In this document: positions 43,590 to 52,559 of the stretch, piece by piece
Numbering within the stretch: the first letter of the stretch is position 1
How the letters are laid out: every line of letters begins with the position of its first letter
NCBI RefSeq assembly: GCF_051668705.1
Contig: NZ_CP196351.1
Location: 744,001 to 808,000, forward strand
Length of the DNA: 64,000 nucleotides
Reading direction: 5' to 3'
DNA from: Alterisphingorhabdus sp051668705
GTDB taxonomy: Bacteria; Pseudomonadota; Alphaproteobacteria; Sphingomonadales; Sphingomonadaceae
The notes under the pieces: generated by a model
What the model saw: only the letters and a program-made list of their open reading frames with translations
What the model was told of the DNA's origin: nothing
Database searches by the model: none
Translations under genes and position numbers: made by a program

Positions 43590-44666
43590 TTATTCGCTGC
43601 CGCGAATGGCTGGGGGCTGTCCGTCCAAAAGTGGCGGAGCATATGCGCCAAATTTTTGTGGTGTAGCCTTCAGCTTGGTAATTTCCTCTTCGAATAGCGC
43701 TACACGCTTTTTCCATCGGAAATGCGTCGGCGCTGAAAAAATGCCCTTGCCATATTTTTTGCCGTAAAATGTCCAAAAGCGGATAGTCGCCGTCACATCA
43801 TAACCGGCATTGGCCATCAACCAGACCGAGAGGCGGTCTGCTTCAATCTCGGTCTGTCTGATTTTCGCGGCATCGCCATTGACCTGTCCCAAAAGGCCGC
43901 GTGATATATTGGCGGCCTCTAGCCGCTGCGGATGTTGCAATAGATTATGCGCAATTTCATGCGCCAATATGGTGGCCAGCTCATCATCGTCTCGCGTCAA
44001 TTCAGCCAGTGTCGATGTGATGCTGACAAGCTCACCATCAGCCGAGGCACCACGTTTGCGCGAAGGCTCGACCTGAAAACGCGATGCACATGTCGGTTGA
44101 AGTGCGATATTGATCTCACCCGGGATTGGCTGAATGCGCTTGATAAGCAGACCCAGCCCAGGAATAGCTGGACGCTCCTCCACTGGCAGGTTTGGACGGA
44201 AAGCTATGGCTGAACTAACCGCCTGCTTGCCGCTGACGGGTTTAATCTGTTTGTCTGTAATTTGCAGTAGATCGCCAGTTTTAAAGCCAGCGCGTTCGGC
44301 TGGGCTGTTAGCCGCGACCGCAGCTATGCCGGTAAAACCATCCCGCAAATTATACGCCCGCGCCGCATCCTCATTGCCGCTATAATCGCTCAGCGTGTGC
44401 AGCTGCCATCCGGCGTTCCAGATCTTGTTTTTGCAAAATAGTGTATTGGCGGCCAATAGGCGATAACCGGTTGATACTACGCGCTCATCGGTTTCGCGCA
44501 GTGCAAAAAATGGTGCCAGCTTTGGATCAATATCATGCTGTTGGTCACTATTCTCCGCTTCGTTTGCGATAGCAGTTTTTTGGATGGCAAAAAAAGGCTG
44601 AACGGGCGCATATAAAAAAGCCGCATTCACCATTGCCGATATACATGTGATATGGAGTAACCGCAT
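43590..44666 (-). CDS. M48-like metalloprotease with PDZ domain, secreted
   Basis: A 358-residue protein with an N-terminal signal sequence (hydrophobic residues about 5-25). A PDZ domain comes first (residues about 100-150, GFTGIAAVAANSPAERAGFKTGDLLQI). It is followed by an M48-type zinc-peptidase domain with ATILAHEIAHNLLQHP (HEIAH near residue 233) and a later EIEADRLSVWLMANAGYD that supplies the third zinc ligand. It is probably a periplasmic quality-control protease. It is distinct from the BepA-like gene at 48804. Its upstream neighbour is the TIR gene, on the opposite strand. Confidence 0.85.
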   Translation of the reverse strand: MRLLHITCISAMVNAAFLYAPVQPFFAIQKTAIANEAENSDQQHDIDPKLAPFFALRETDERVVSTGYRLLAANTLFCKNKIWNAGWQLHTLSDYSGNEDAARAYNLRDGFTGIAAVAANSPAERAGFKTGDLLQITDKQIKPVSGKQAVSSAIAFRPNLPVEERPAIPGLGLLIKRIQPIPGEINIALQPTCASRFQVEPSRKRGASADGELVSITSTLAELTRDDDELATILAHEIAHNLLQHPQRLEAANISRGLLGQVNGDAAKIRQTEIEADRLSVWLMANAGYDVTATIRFWTFYGKKYGKGIFSAPTHFRWKKRVALFEEEITKLKATPQKFGAYAPPLLDGQPPAIRGSE

Positions 44667-44794
44667 ACTGCTCTGTTACAGCGATTTTGATGCTTTGAAC
44701 AAGAGAGACTATGATAAAGAAAAAGAATCAATCAAGCGGGACAATAGATGGGGTAATACTCACCTGCAGATTGTAAGGATGAGGGGCAGATCAG

Positions 44795-46033
44795 GTGGTT
44801 GATGTTTTCATATCTTATTCCCGAGCCAATCAGGATAAGGTGCGCATATTGGCGAAGCGCGTCACCGCTTTGGGCTATAATATCTGGTGGGACGATGCAC
44901 TGCCGCCGCATAAATCCTATAGCGAAGTTATCACTGAGAAAATTGGCGAGGCCAAAGCCGCTATCGTTGTATGGTCTGAAAGCGCTGGTAAGTCCGAATG
45001 GGTAAGGGCGGAAGCTGACGTTGCCCGCAACCAGAAAAAACTAATCCAGACCAGTTTTGAAGACGACATATTGCCGCCAATGCCTTTTAACCAGATTCAG
45101 GTCGCATCATTGGCTGATTGGGACGGTGAAACTGATCATCATGGTTGGCAAAAAGTACAGGCCAGCCTCCTTGACCTTTGCGGACCCCCGGCCAAAAAGA
45201 CAGCGGAAGATAAGAGGCCTATAGGCGGCATCCCCGATGAGCCGCCACCTGGCGCTGAACGCGCACCGATTGTACGACCTGATACGATCCCGCAAGCTCC
45301 TGTGCCGCCGCAGCCAGATTATCCGCTGATTGAAAAGGATAACGGAAACTCTATGGCCGTAAAGGCTATTATTGGGGTGGCAATCCTGATTGCTATCGCC
45401 ATGGCCATCATCTTCTGGCCTAGCGGCGATGATGTTGATGACATCATAAGTGATGATCCTTCTGGTGAAGAACAGGATTTGGCGCGCTTTGGTCGTGACG
45501 CTGTTATCAATGCCCGTGATGGCTGGACAAATGTGCGCTCCGGTCCGAATACCTCAGATGCTGTGATAACCCGTGTGGTGGATGGGGAAATTTTTAAAAC
45601 CTATGAGCAATCCGGCAATTGGTGGGAAGTCAAACTGCTTGATGGGCGCACAGGCTATATGAATCGCAATCTGATTACCTTGCTGGATGATCAGAGTGAT
45701 GCTGGCGGTGAGGTGGAAGGTACAGAACAGCAAGAAATACGCGATCCTGTGCTTGACGGTCTTCGGTTTGCCAGTCCAAGAGTCATTATCCCTGACTCTA
45801 ATAGCCGCACGATCACCAATATGGAGATTAACGATCTTGACGCTCTTGAACTGCGCTTGGCCCGCAATGAGATTTTTGCGCGCAAAGGGTATATTTTCAA
45901 AAATCAGCAATTGCGCAATTGGTTTGAACAATTTGACTGGTACGCACCGACGCGTGAGAATGTCACGTTGAACGATGTGGAATTGGGCAATGTCGATCGC
46001 CTTAAAATTGCTGAAGAAAATGTCGCTGAATGA
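44795..46033 (+). CDS. TIR-domain membrane protein with SH3 and YARHG domains
   Basis: A 412-residue protein of unusual domain order. Residues 1-130 form a TIR domain (VDVFISYSRANQDKV, then SEWVRAEADVA, with Trp69 and the candidate catalytic Glu73 of NAD-cleaving TIRs). A Pro-rich linker (140-180) leads to one membrane helix (187-208). A bacterial SH3 domain (234-298; INARDGWTNVRSGPNT) follows and then a YARHG domain (about 335-410; LRLARNEIFARKGYIF). The start is GTG 44795. It overlaps the cyclase gene by 4 bases, so the two are coupled. The topology puts TIR inside and SH3/YARHG outside, suggesting envelope-damage sensing linked to NAD turnover; that is inference. Confidence 0.82.
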   Translation: MVDVFISYSRANQDKVRILAKRVTALGYNIWWDDALPPHKSYSEVITEKIGEAKAAIVVWSESAGKSEWVRAEADVARNQKKLIQTSFEDDILPPMPFNQIQVASLADWDGETDHHGWQKVQASLLDLCGPPAKKTAEDKRPIGGIPDEPPPGAERAPIVRPDTIPQAPVPPQPDYPLIEKDNGNSMAVKAIIGVAILIAIAMAIIFWPSGDDVDDIISDDPSGEEQDLARFGRDAVINARDGWTNVRSGPNTSDAVITRVVDGEIFKTYEQSGNWWEVKLLDGRTGYMNRNLITLLDDQSDAGGEVEGTEQQEIRDPVLDGLRFASPRVIIPDSNSRTITNMEINDLDALELRLARNEIFARKGYIFKNQQLRNWFEQFDWYAPTRENVTLNDVELGNVDRLKIAEENVAE

Positions 46034-47913
46034 CGGGTTCAGACAGTGCAGATAAGGCATCTGAGCATAGTATAATGACGGACGTGCCGACGGTTGAACA
46101 GATTCAGCACAATGTTGCCAATGGCGATATATTGGAAGCCTATGATCTGACGGAAAAGGCCTTGCGCGCATATCCAGAAGACAAATTACTCGCCTTTTGG
46201 AAAGCGCGTTGCTTGACCGAACTTGGCCAATGCGAAGCAGCCATTGCCTATTTCGAAAGCAACAATATGCTTGAGTCCGAACTGCCAAAGGTTGAAACAC
46301 TTTATGGTCGGATGCTCAAGGAACGTGCGTTTAATCTTGGACCCGATCATTCGCAATTTTTTGAAACAATGCGGCAGGCCGCGCACCAATATGCGGCGAC
46401 ACATCATAGTGCGCCTGATTCATTTGCTGCGGTAAATGCTGCCACTCTTCATTATCTTGCCGGAGAAGATGAAGAGGCCCAAAAATTCGCACAAGAGGCA
46501 GAGCAATTATCGCTGCAAGAAGGTCCATCCTATTGGCAGGCTGTAACATTGGCAGAGGTTGCTTTGCTTTTGGGGCAATATGACGATGTGCTAAACCACA
46601 TGTCCCATGCAGGCTCTTACAGGAACATTCCGCCGGCATATTTTGCCTCTACTATTAGGCAGTTTAAACGCTTGCGAGATGTGGGGTGCGGCGGAAATGC
46701 GGGTCAAAACCCAGATTTCTGCACGGCAATCGATTCAGGTCTTGCGCGTTTGCAGCAGGACCCGGTGCTTGTTTATTGCGGCCATATGTTCCGCAGTGAT
46801 GGGCAGGCCGAAGCCACATTGCGCAAGCATGTCGATGCGGTGCTCGACAATTTGCAATGCCGCATCAGTTTTGGACCATTGGCCTGTGGTGCGGATATTG
46901 TTATCGCTGAGGCGCTGCTTGATCGCGGAGCAGAACTTAATCTGGTTTTTCCCTTTGCGATTAAAGATTTTCGCGAAGTTTCGGTACGGTGCGGCGGCGA
47001 TGAATGGATATCGCGCTTTGAGCACTGTCTCGAAAAAGCGGACTCTGTCGTATTTGCGACTGCTGCGCGCTATGTCGGTGATGACAATCAATTCGCATAT
47101 TCTACGCGTGTTGCGATGGGGCTGGCGATTACACGTGCACGCTATCTCTTTGCCGAAGCCGTGCAATTGGCTGTCGTCAATGAGCAGACCAACAAAGCAC
47201 TTGGCCGTGGCTCCAAAGTTGCTGGAACACGCGCAGATATTGCTGAATGGGAAGCTATTGGCGGAAAAACGGTCATCGTCCCTGCTGGGGAAGTCGATCG
47301 CAATCTGGTTTTTCCTGAAGCGCCCAAGCCTTTTTCGGGCACAGAGCGATTGCGCCGATCAATAATATTCGCGGACTATGCCGGTTTTTCCGGCCTGGAT
47401 GAGAGGCAACTGCCTTTATTTGTGCAGCATGTCATGGGGCGCATTGGTGAAGTGCTGAACCGTTATGGCGATCAGGTTCTATACCGCAACAGCTGGGGCG
47501 ATGCCATTTATGCTGTGATCGAGGATCCTATAGTGGCAGCGAATATTGCCATTGATTTGCAACTGGCATTGCAAGGCTCTGCCGAATTATTGGGCGGCCT
47601 GGATGTAGGGGAAGAGAAGAAGCGCAGAGGAATGCGCATCGGGCTCCATCACGGGCCATTGTTCAAAGGGCGCGACGCGATCACCGAGCTTGACCTATAT
47701 TATGGGACAGAGGTGACACGAACAGCACGGATTGAGCCAGTTACACCCACAAATAGTATTTACTGCACAGAGGCATTTGTGGCCATGTTGGCGATGGAGG
47801 ACGCACCCGAGTTAAATTGCCACTATGTTGGGCGCGTCGCCCTTGCAAAAAATTACGGAGACTTATCGCTTTTCCGGCTGGAACGCCGGGCTATACGCAA
47901 AGAAGCCGGTTAG
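46030..47913 (+). CDS. TPR / SLOG-like / class III nucleotidyl cyclase protein
   Basis: A 627-residue soluble protein. Residues 20-215 are helical repeats resembling TPR. Residues about 245-345 (VLVYCGHMFRS, GPLACGADIVIAEALLDRG, DSVVFAT) resemble SLOG/TIR-associated nucleotide-binding Rossmann domains. The C-terminal 440-625 is a class III cyclase domain with metal Asp449 (IIFADYAGFS) and Asp491 (NSWGDAIY). The transition-state Asn of the VNxAAR motif is replaced by Thr563, while Arg567 remains, so activity or specificity may differ from adenylate cyclase. It overlaps the TIR gene by 4 bases. A cyclic-nucleotide signal feeding the TIR partner is inferred. Confidence 0.82.
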   Translation: MTGSDSADKASEHSIMTDVPTVEQIQHNVANGDILEAYDLTEKALRAYPEDKLLAFWKARCLTELGQCEAAIAYFESNNMLESELPKVETLYGRMLKERAFNLGPDHSQFFETMRQAAHQYAATHHSAPDSFAAVNAATLHYLAGEDEEAQKFAQEAEQLSLQEGPSYWQAVTLAEVALLLGQYDDVLNHMSHAGSYRNIPPAYFASTIRQFKRLRDVGCGGNAGQNPDFCTAIDSGLARLQQDPVLVYCGHMFRSDGQAEATLRKHVDAVLDNLQCRISFGPLACGADIVIAEALLDRGAELNLVFPFAIKDFREVSVRCGGDEWISRFEHCLEKADSVVFATAARYVGDDNQFAYSTRVAMGLAITRARYLFAEAVQLAVVNEQTNKALGRGSKVAGTRADIAEWEAIGGKTVIVPAGEVDRNLVFPEAPKPFSGTERLRRSIIFADYAGFSGLDERQLPLFVQHVMGRIGEVLNRYGDQVLYRNSWGDAIYAVIEDPIVAANIAIDLQLALQGSAELLGGLDVGEEKKRRGMRIGLHHGPLFKGRDAITELDLYYGTEVTRTARIEPVTPTNSIYCTEAFVAMLAMEDAPELNCHYVGRVALAKNYGDLSLFRLERRAIRKEAG

Positions 47914-48755
47914 CCAGCAGCCTTATCTTCGCGTGCCTTTGCTATCGCCTGTTTTAGCTCGTCAAAGCCTACCGCGCCGTTGAAAATCTGGTTTCCAACA
48001 ACCCAACTGGGGGTTCCTGTAAACTCCAACTGCTGCGCAATACGGACATTTTCCTGCAATTCTCTTTGCACTTCAGGGGTAGCGACAAAGGCGCGAGCGG
48101 CCACAAGGTCAAGGCCAGCAGCTTGTGCGGCTGCGCTGATGGACGCTTTATCAGGGCGCGGGGCCTGGAACATGGCTTTGTGGAAAGCATAATATTTATC
48201 TTGGCGCGCCGCAGCCAAAGCCCAAGCAGCAGCATCTGCGCTCGCTTCGGACAATATGGGCAATTCGCGGAAGACGACTTTCAAATTCGGGTCTTCGGCG
48301 ATCAGTCTTTCAACATCGCTGACGCTTTTGCGGCAGAAACCACATGCAAAGTCGGAATATTCAACCAGAACAACATCACCATTAGGGTTGCCAGCAAAAC
48401 TGGCATTGGCAAAGGGGACTTCGATCTGGCTACGAAAGCCATTGATGCGTTGAGCGGCCTGTTTGGTGCGCAGACGTTCAATCGCTTCAGGAATAATTTC
48501 CGGATTTTCCAGAATATATTGTTCAATCAAGGCTTCAAAAGCCGCTTGTTCATCGGCGTCTATACCAGCGGCACGTGCGGCTGCATTGGCATCTTTAGAT
48601 TGCGCACTTGCCCCAGATGATTGCCAGAAAAATACCGCTATCGCGGCAGCCGCGGCCAAACCAACAGCACTTGCCATAAATATCCACTTTCTCTCTTTGC
48701 CCGCCTTTGCGTCAGAGCCAGCGTTGCGCGGCATTACCTTATTCGATTGTGACAT
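47910..48755 (-). CDS. DsbA-family thiol oxidoreductase, membrane-anchored
   Basis: A 281-residue thioredoxin-fold protein with one N-terminal membrane anchor (about residues 24-46). A CGFC active site lies in SDFACGFCRKS near residue 140, and cis-Pro region TGTPSWVVGNQIFNGA occurs later, as in DsbA/DsbG-like proteins. The fold faces the periplasm and probably oxidises or isomerises disulfides. The preceding helical segment (about 75-105, EQYILENPEIIPEAIERL) is typical of the ScsC/DsbA group. Its stop codon overlaps that of the cyclase gene in convergent orientation. A BepA-like protease gene lies upstream on the same strand. Confidence 0.88.
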   Translation of the reverse strand: MSQSNKVMPRNAGSDAKAGKERKWIFMASAVGLAAAAAIAVFFWQSSGASAQSKDANAAARAAGIDADEQAAFEALIEQYILENPEIIPEAIERLRTKQAAQRINGFRSQIEVPFANASFAGNPNGDVVLVEYSDFACGFCRKSVSDVERLIAEDPNLKVVFRELPILSEASADAAAWALAAARQDKYYAFHKAMFQAPRPDKASISAAAQAAGLDLVAARAFVATPEVQRELQENVRIAQQLEFTGTPSWVVGNQIFNGAVGFDELKQAIAKAREDKAAG

Positions 48756-48803
48756 ACAGTATTCCTGAAAATGGTCGGCAACCGGTTAGGCCCGACAGGG
48801 CTG

Positions 48804-50210
48804 TTAACGTTGGCGATCTTCAATAGCGGCACGCGCCAGAATGGCAATATCCTCTGCACGTATCCATTCTGGAGTGCCTCTTTCCAAGCCGTTCATAGCG
48901 ATGGTTGCCTGACGCAGTGCGCCGCCTGCATTGCCTTGCAAAACGGCCAGTTCGGCGCTCGCCAATGATGCACGTGGGGTATCACCTGTCTGGGCATAAA
49001 CATTGCCGAGTTGGGTCCATGCAAAGGGGTTGCGAGTGTCACGCGATACGGCGGATTTGAGGACTTTTTCAGCCTCTGGCAAATGCTTTGGGTCTTCAGT
49101 AGCCAGCAGCGCATGGCCAAACAGACTCGCAATAAGCGGGTGGCTGTTGGTTAGGAACACAGCTTTTCGCAGCGGCTCCAGAGCCTCTTGTGGCTTGCCG
49201 CTTTCCAACAATATCTGCCCCTGCAATTCTAGGAAATAAGGGTCTTCCTGATTTTCGCTTAGCAAGGCTATAGTTTCGGCCTTGGCTTTTTCGGGATAGG
49301 CACTTTTGTGCCAGGCATAGGCCCTTGCGTAACGTGCAGGGATGCTTTCATCATATTCAGGATAGTCACGGATGGTTACGCGCGGTTCCAAGATAAAGCC
49401 TTCAAGTTTGGCCTTTACACGCTTATACTTGGCTTCCAGAACAGGGTCTAATGGTCTGTTCCAGGCAGGGTCTTTAACATAAATATCCTGCAATGTGGTC
49501 ACACGCTCTCCAGATAGCGGGTGGGTCCGGCCAAAGCTATTTTCTTGAGGGATGGCGAGGCGGAATTCCAAGTTTTGCAGCTTTTTGAAAAACGTTATGG
49601 ATCCTCGACCAGTTAGACCGGCCGCAGAAAGATATTTTGCTCCGGCAACATCGGCCGCAGCTTCTTCATTACGGGTGTGAGAAAGAAAATTGCTGAGGGC
49701 AGCCTGTTGACCAAGACCCAGCAGACCCAGACCCGCTTCAGGAGCACCGGCCGCAATAGCTGCTGCGCCCAGCAAAAGGCTTAAAATCGAGATATTGCCT
49801 GCATTACCAGCATTTTCCCCACGAGTAATGGAATGCCCAAGAGCTATATGCCCCAATTCATGCGCGATAACGCCTTGCACTTCGTTGGCGGTTTCAGCAG
49901 CGCGGATGAGGCCGCTATGAATATAAACATCCTGCGTACCAGCAACAAAAGCATTGATGCTGTTATTATTGATCATCACCACGTTGACATTTTCTGGCCT
50001 TAAGCCAGCGGCGATAATAAGCTCACGCGACATTTCTTTGAGCAATTCTTCTGTTTCAGCATCGCGCAGAATCGAAAGGCCTCGCTGTGCCTGAACCGGC
50101 TGGATGGTGAGTAAGGCGATGATGCACATGCTCAACACAAGACGACCAAAAGCCTTGGCTTTGGCATATATAGCGCCCGATGATATGGTATAGTGCTGCG
50201 TTTCGAGCAT
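48804..50210 (-). CDS. BepA-like M48 metalloprotease with TPR repeats
   Basis: A 468-residue periplasmic protease-chaperone of the BepA/YfgC type. An N-terminal signal peptide ends near VQAQ (about residue 41). The zinc site is VIAHELGHIALGH near residue 116, with the third ligand in NEEAAADVAGAKYL. The C-terminal half is made of TPR helices (KAKAETIAL, PQEALEPLRKAV, HLPEAEKVLKSAV). BepA monitors outer-membrane protein assembly and degrades stalled LptD. ATG 50210 is chosen for its position before the signal; the upstream extension has no family similarity. It precedes the DsbA-like gene, consistent with envelope quality control. Confidence 0.9.
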   Translation of the reverse strand: MLETQHYTISSGAIYAKAKAFGRLVLSMCIIALLTIQPVQAQRGLSILRDAETEELLKEMSRELIIAAGLRPENVNVVMINNNSINAFVAGTQDVYIHSGLIRAAETANEVQGVIAHELGHIALGHSITRGENAGNAGNISILSLLLGAAAIAAGAPEAGLGLLGLGQQAALSNFLSHTRNEEAAADVAGAKYLSAAGLTGRGSITFFKKLQNLEFRLAIPQENSFGRTHPLSGERVTTLQDIYVKDPAWNRPLDPVLEAKYKRVKAKLEGFILEPRVTIRDYPEYDESIPARYARAYAWHKSAYPEKAKAETIALLSENQEDPYFLELQGQILLESGKPQEALEPLRKAVFLTNSHPLIASLFGHALLATEDPKHLPEAEKVLKSAVSRDTRNPFAWTQLGNVYAQTGDTPRASLASAELAVLQGNAGGALRQATIAMNGLERGTPEWIRAEDIAILARAAIEDRQR

Positions 50211-50384
50211 AATGCTTTGCCTATATGAGGGGCCGGAGAGGTGCGAATCTTGCGAGAAATATCTATTATTGACCATCATACACCTTTGCGGGCTCTGCCT
50301 GAACAGAGCATGAAATTTACTTGCAAAGCACCGTAACCCTAAAGATACCATCGGCATTAAAGCCATATTGGCCGAATGCTAATA

Positions 50385-50915
50385 TCAACTTGGCGATGTC
50401 GCTAGCGTGAGTTCAGGGTTAAGGCTCTTAACCTCTCGCAAAAAACTCTTCGGCTTTTTGAAATATTTGCTTTTGGCATTGGTTTTAATACCTAGTAATT
50501 GCGCCACTTCCGCGACGAAGTGAACGCAGTTGCGCTTGCCAAGATTATAACTTTTCTGGGGTCTATCGCGCCACTCACCCATTTTTGCCAATATCTGAGC
50601 ATATTGTTTGTCTGTTAAAATGATGGAGAAATGCGGGTCGCTATTAGCAACATATTTCGTCTTGCTGGTCTCTATTTTGCCTTTGACAGAGCCAAATAAT
50701 ATGCCCGGTGAGACATTTACCGCCGTGAAACCGTAATTGGTATCAATAACCTCTCCCGTGCCGTCTACAGTCCCTTTCAGAACAATGAAAGCGTGTGGAA
50801 AGCTGCTACCGAAATCATGACTGTAAAAGGTGATGGTGACAGCAGCCTGCGCCGCCTGCGCACAAAAAAGTAAGGGCGCGGCGAGTAGGAGCAAAAAGAA
50901 ACGAAAGGCATTCAT
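50385..50915 (-). CDS. Secreted protein with papain-like-fold appearance
   Basis: A 176-residue protein with a strong signal peptide (residues about 4-25, ending QAAQAA). In the mature part, HDFGSSFPHAFIVLKG and KRNCVHFVAEVAQLLG provide a His and a Cys in NlpC/P60- or DUF4105-like contexts, so a cysteine hydrolase or acyltransferase of the periplasm is possible. I cannot name a specific family with confidence. The start is uncertain among ATGs at 50966, 50927 and 50915; the last begins the signal peptide. It lies between the BepA-like protease and the osmoprotectant transporter, all on the minus strand. Confidence 0.7.
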   Translation of the reverse strand: MNAFRFFLLLLAAPLLFCAQAAQAAVTITFYSHDFGSSFPHAFIVLKGTVDGTGEVIDTNYGFTAVNVSPGILFGSVKGKIETSKTKYVANSDPHFSIILTDKQYAQILAKMGEWRDRPQKSYNLGKRNCVHFVAEVAQLLGIKTNAKSKYFKKPKSFLREVKSLNPELTLATSPS

Positions 50916-51011
50916 GGATATTGGCATAGATATTGGGTCCAATGTGTCATTATTCGCAAAATGCATAATCGCCTGATTTAATCAAGGGATATAGACACAT
51001 TCAAAAGTGCA

Positions 51012-52559
51012 TCAAAACCCCAATGCATCACGCAACCAACGCGCAGCTTTATCCGGGGTTTGTTTGTCTTCTTCCCTATCGACCTGGTAATTGGCCTCGC
51101 GCATTGTTTCTACCGGGATAGCACCGATAAGCGGCTGTAAAGCGGAGAGCAGCTTTGTATCCTCTTTGCTGCGCGGTGAAATCATAACCATGGCATCATA
51201 AGCGGGTACGGCGCCTTTAGGATCGTCCAACACTGTAAAACCATAAGCGGCTATGCGTCCATCGGAAGAAAAAGCGCTGATCACATCAGCCTGACCGCTA
51301 TCCAATGCATTATACATGAAAGTGGGATCGAAAGATGTTTCCTGCTTAAAGTTCATGTCATAGGCTTGCTCAACCGACTGCCATTCAGGACGCTCCAGAA
51401 ATTCGGTGTCTGTCCCAAACGTAAATTGCGGAGAGACGCGCGCCAGATCATCAAGCGATTTTAGATCAAGTCTTTGCGCATCATCCTTGCGGACCGCAAA
51501 GGCATAGGTATTTTCAAAACCCAGAGCGCCCAGCAGTTTGATGCCTTGTGTTTTTTCCACCCAGTCACCAATTTCTTCAAGCATTTGCGTCGCAGGCTTG
51601 CGGTCCTCGCGTTTCATTTCGTTGGTCCAGATGGTCCCGGAATAATCAATGGAGATATCAATATCGCCATTGGAAACAGCCTGAAAAACAACCGCCGACC
51701 CCAAGCCCTCGCGATAACTTACCTTATATCCCGCTTCTTCCAGACGCTGCCCGATGACACGCGCCAGAATATATTGCTCCGAAAACCCTTTGGCACCAAT
51801 GACGATGGTGTCGTCATCATTGTTGCTACTATCTGGCAACAATGCATAGCCAAGACCCAGCGCGAGCAGAACCGAAGCGATGATAACGCGCAGCCTTTTG
51901 CGCTGAGCAATCCCCGTTTCCACCATACCCAGCAGTATATCGACAGATATCGCCAAAGCAGCCGCGCTGATGCAACCAGCCAGAACAAGCGACCAATTCT
52001 GTATTTGCAAGCCAGTAAATATGAGATTGCCTAAGCTCGCCTGACCAACGGTTGTCGCCAAAGTGGCTGCGCCTATAGTCCATACTGATGCGGTGCGAAT
52101 ACCGGCCATAATTGTTGGCGCTGCCAATGGCCCCTCGACAAGGCGCAATTTTTGCCATCCGGTCATGCCAATGCCGTCCGCTGCTTCTTTGAGAGCTGGG
52201 TTGACGCCATTAAGGCCCGTCACCGTATTGCGCATAATAGGAAGTAATGCATAAAGCGTAAGCGCCAGCAATGAAGGCAGGAAGCCAAGCGGCGAAATAA
52301 TATCGCCCATGACAGTGGTAAGCGCCAGCAAGAGCGGATAAAAAAGGGCGAGCAATGCAAGGGCCGGTATGGTTTGCACAAGGCTGGCAAAACCCAATGC
52401 AATTTGTGCAACCCTTTTGCTACGTGCCGCCCATATCGCCAATGGCAATGCGATCAATAGGCCAAGCGCCAAAGCGCTGAATGAAATGCGCACATGCTCG
52501 ACCAACAATTCAGGCACGCGCTGAAAGCTATCGGCAAAGGCCTCACCAAAAATCGTCAC
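51012..52559 (-). CDS. ABC importer, fused permease and substrate-binding protein (QAT type)
   Basis: A 515-residue fusion. Residues about 1-215 are the inner-membrane permease (EAA-like region ALKEAADGIGMTGWQKLRLVEGPLAAP), and the rest, after a further membrane segment, is the periplasmic binding domain (VIGAKGFSEQYILARVIGQ, GDIDISIDYSGTIW). This architecture is that of quaternary-amine/osmoprotectant importers (OpuC/OsmF/ProW-ProX) and also of the ergothioneine importer EgtU. The binding pocket cannot be judged by eye, so glycine betaine, choline, carnitine or ergothioneine are all possible. It overlaps the ATPase gene by 4 bases. Confidence 0.87.
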   Translation of the reverse strand: MTIFGEAFADSFQRVPELLVEHVRISFSALALGLLIALPLAIWAARSKRVAQIALGFASLVQTIPALALLALFYPLLLALTTVMGDIISPLGFLPSLLALTLYALLPIMRNTVTGLNGVNPALKEAADGIGMTGWQKLRLVEGPLAAPTIMAGIRTASVWTIGAATLATTVGQASLGNLIFTGLQIQNWSLVLAGCISAAALAISVDILLGMVETGIAQRKRLRVIIASVLLALGLGYALLPDSSNNDDDTIVIGAKGFSEQYILARVIGQRLEEAGYKVSYREGLGSAVVFQAVSNGDIDISIDYSGTIWTNEMKREDRKPATQMLEEIGDWVEKTQGIKLLGALGFENTYAFAVRKDDAQRLDLKSLDDLARVSPQFTFGTDTEFLERPEWQSVEQAYDMNFKQETSFDPTFMYNALDSGQADVISAFSSDGRIAAYGFTVLDDPKGAVPAYDAMVMISPRSKEDTKLLSALQPLIGAIPVETMREANYQVDREEDKQTPDKAARWLRDALGF

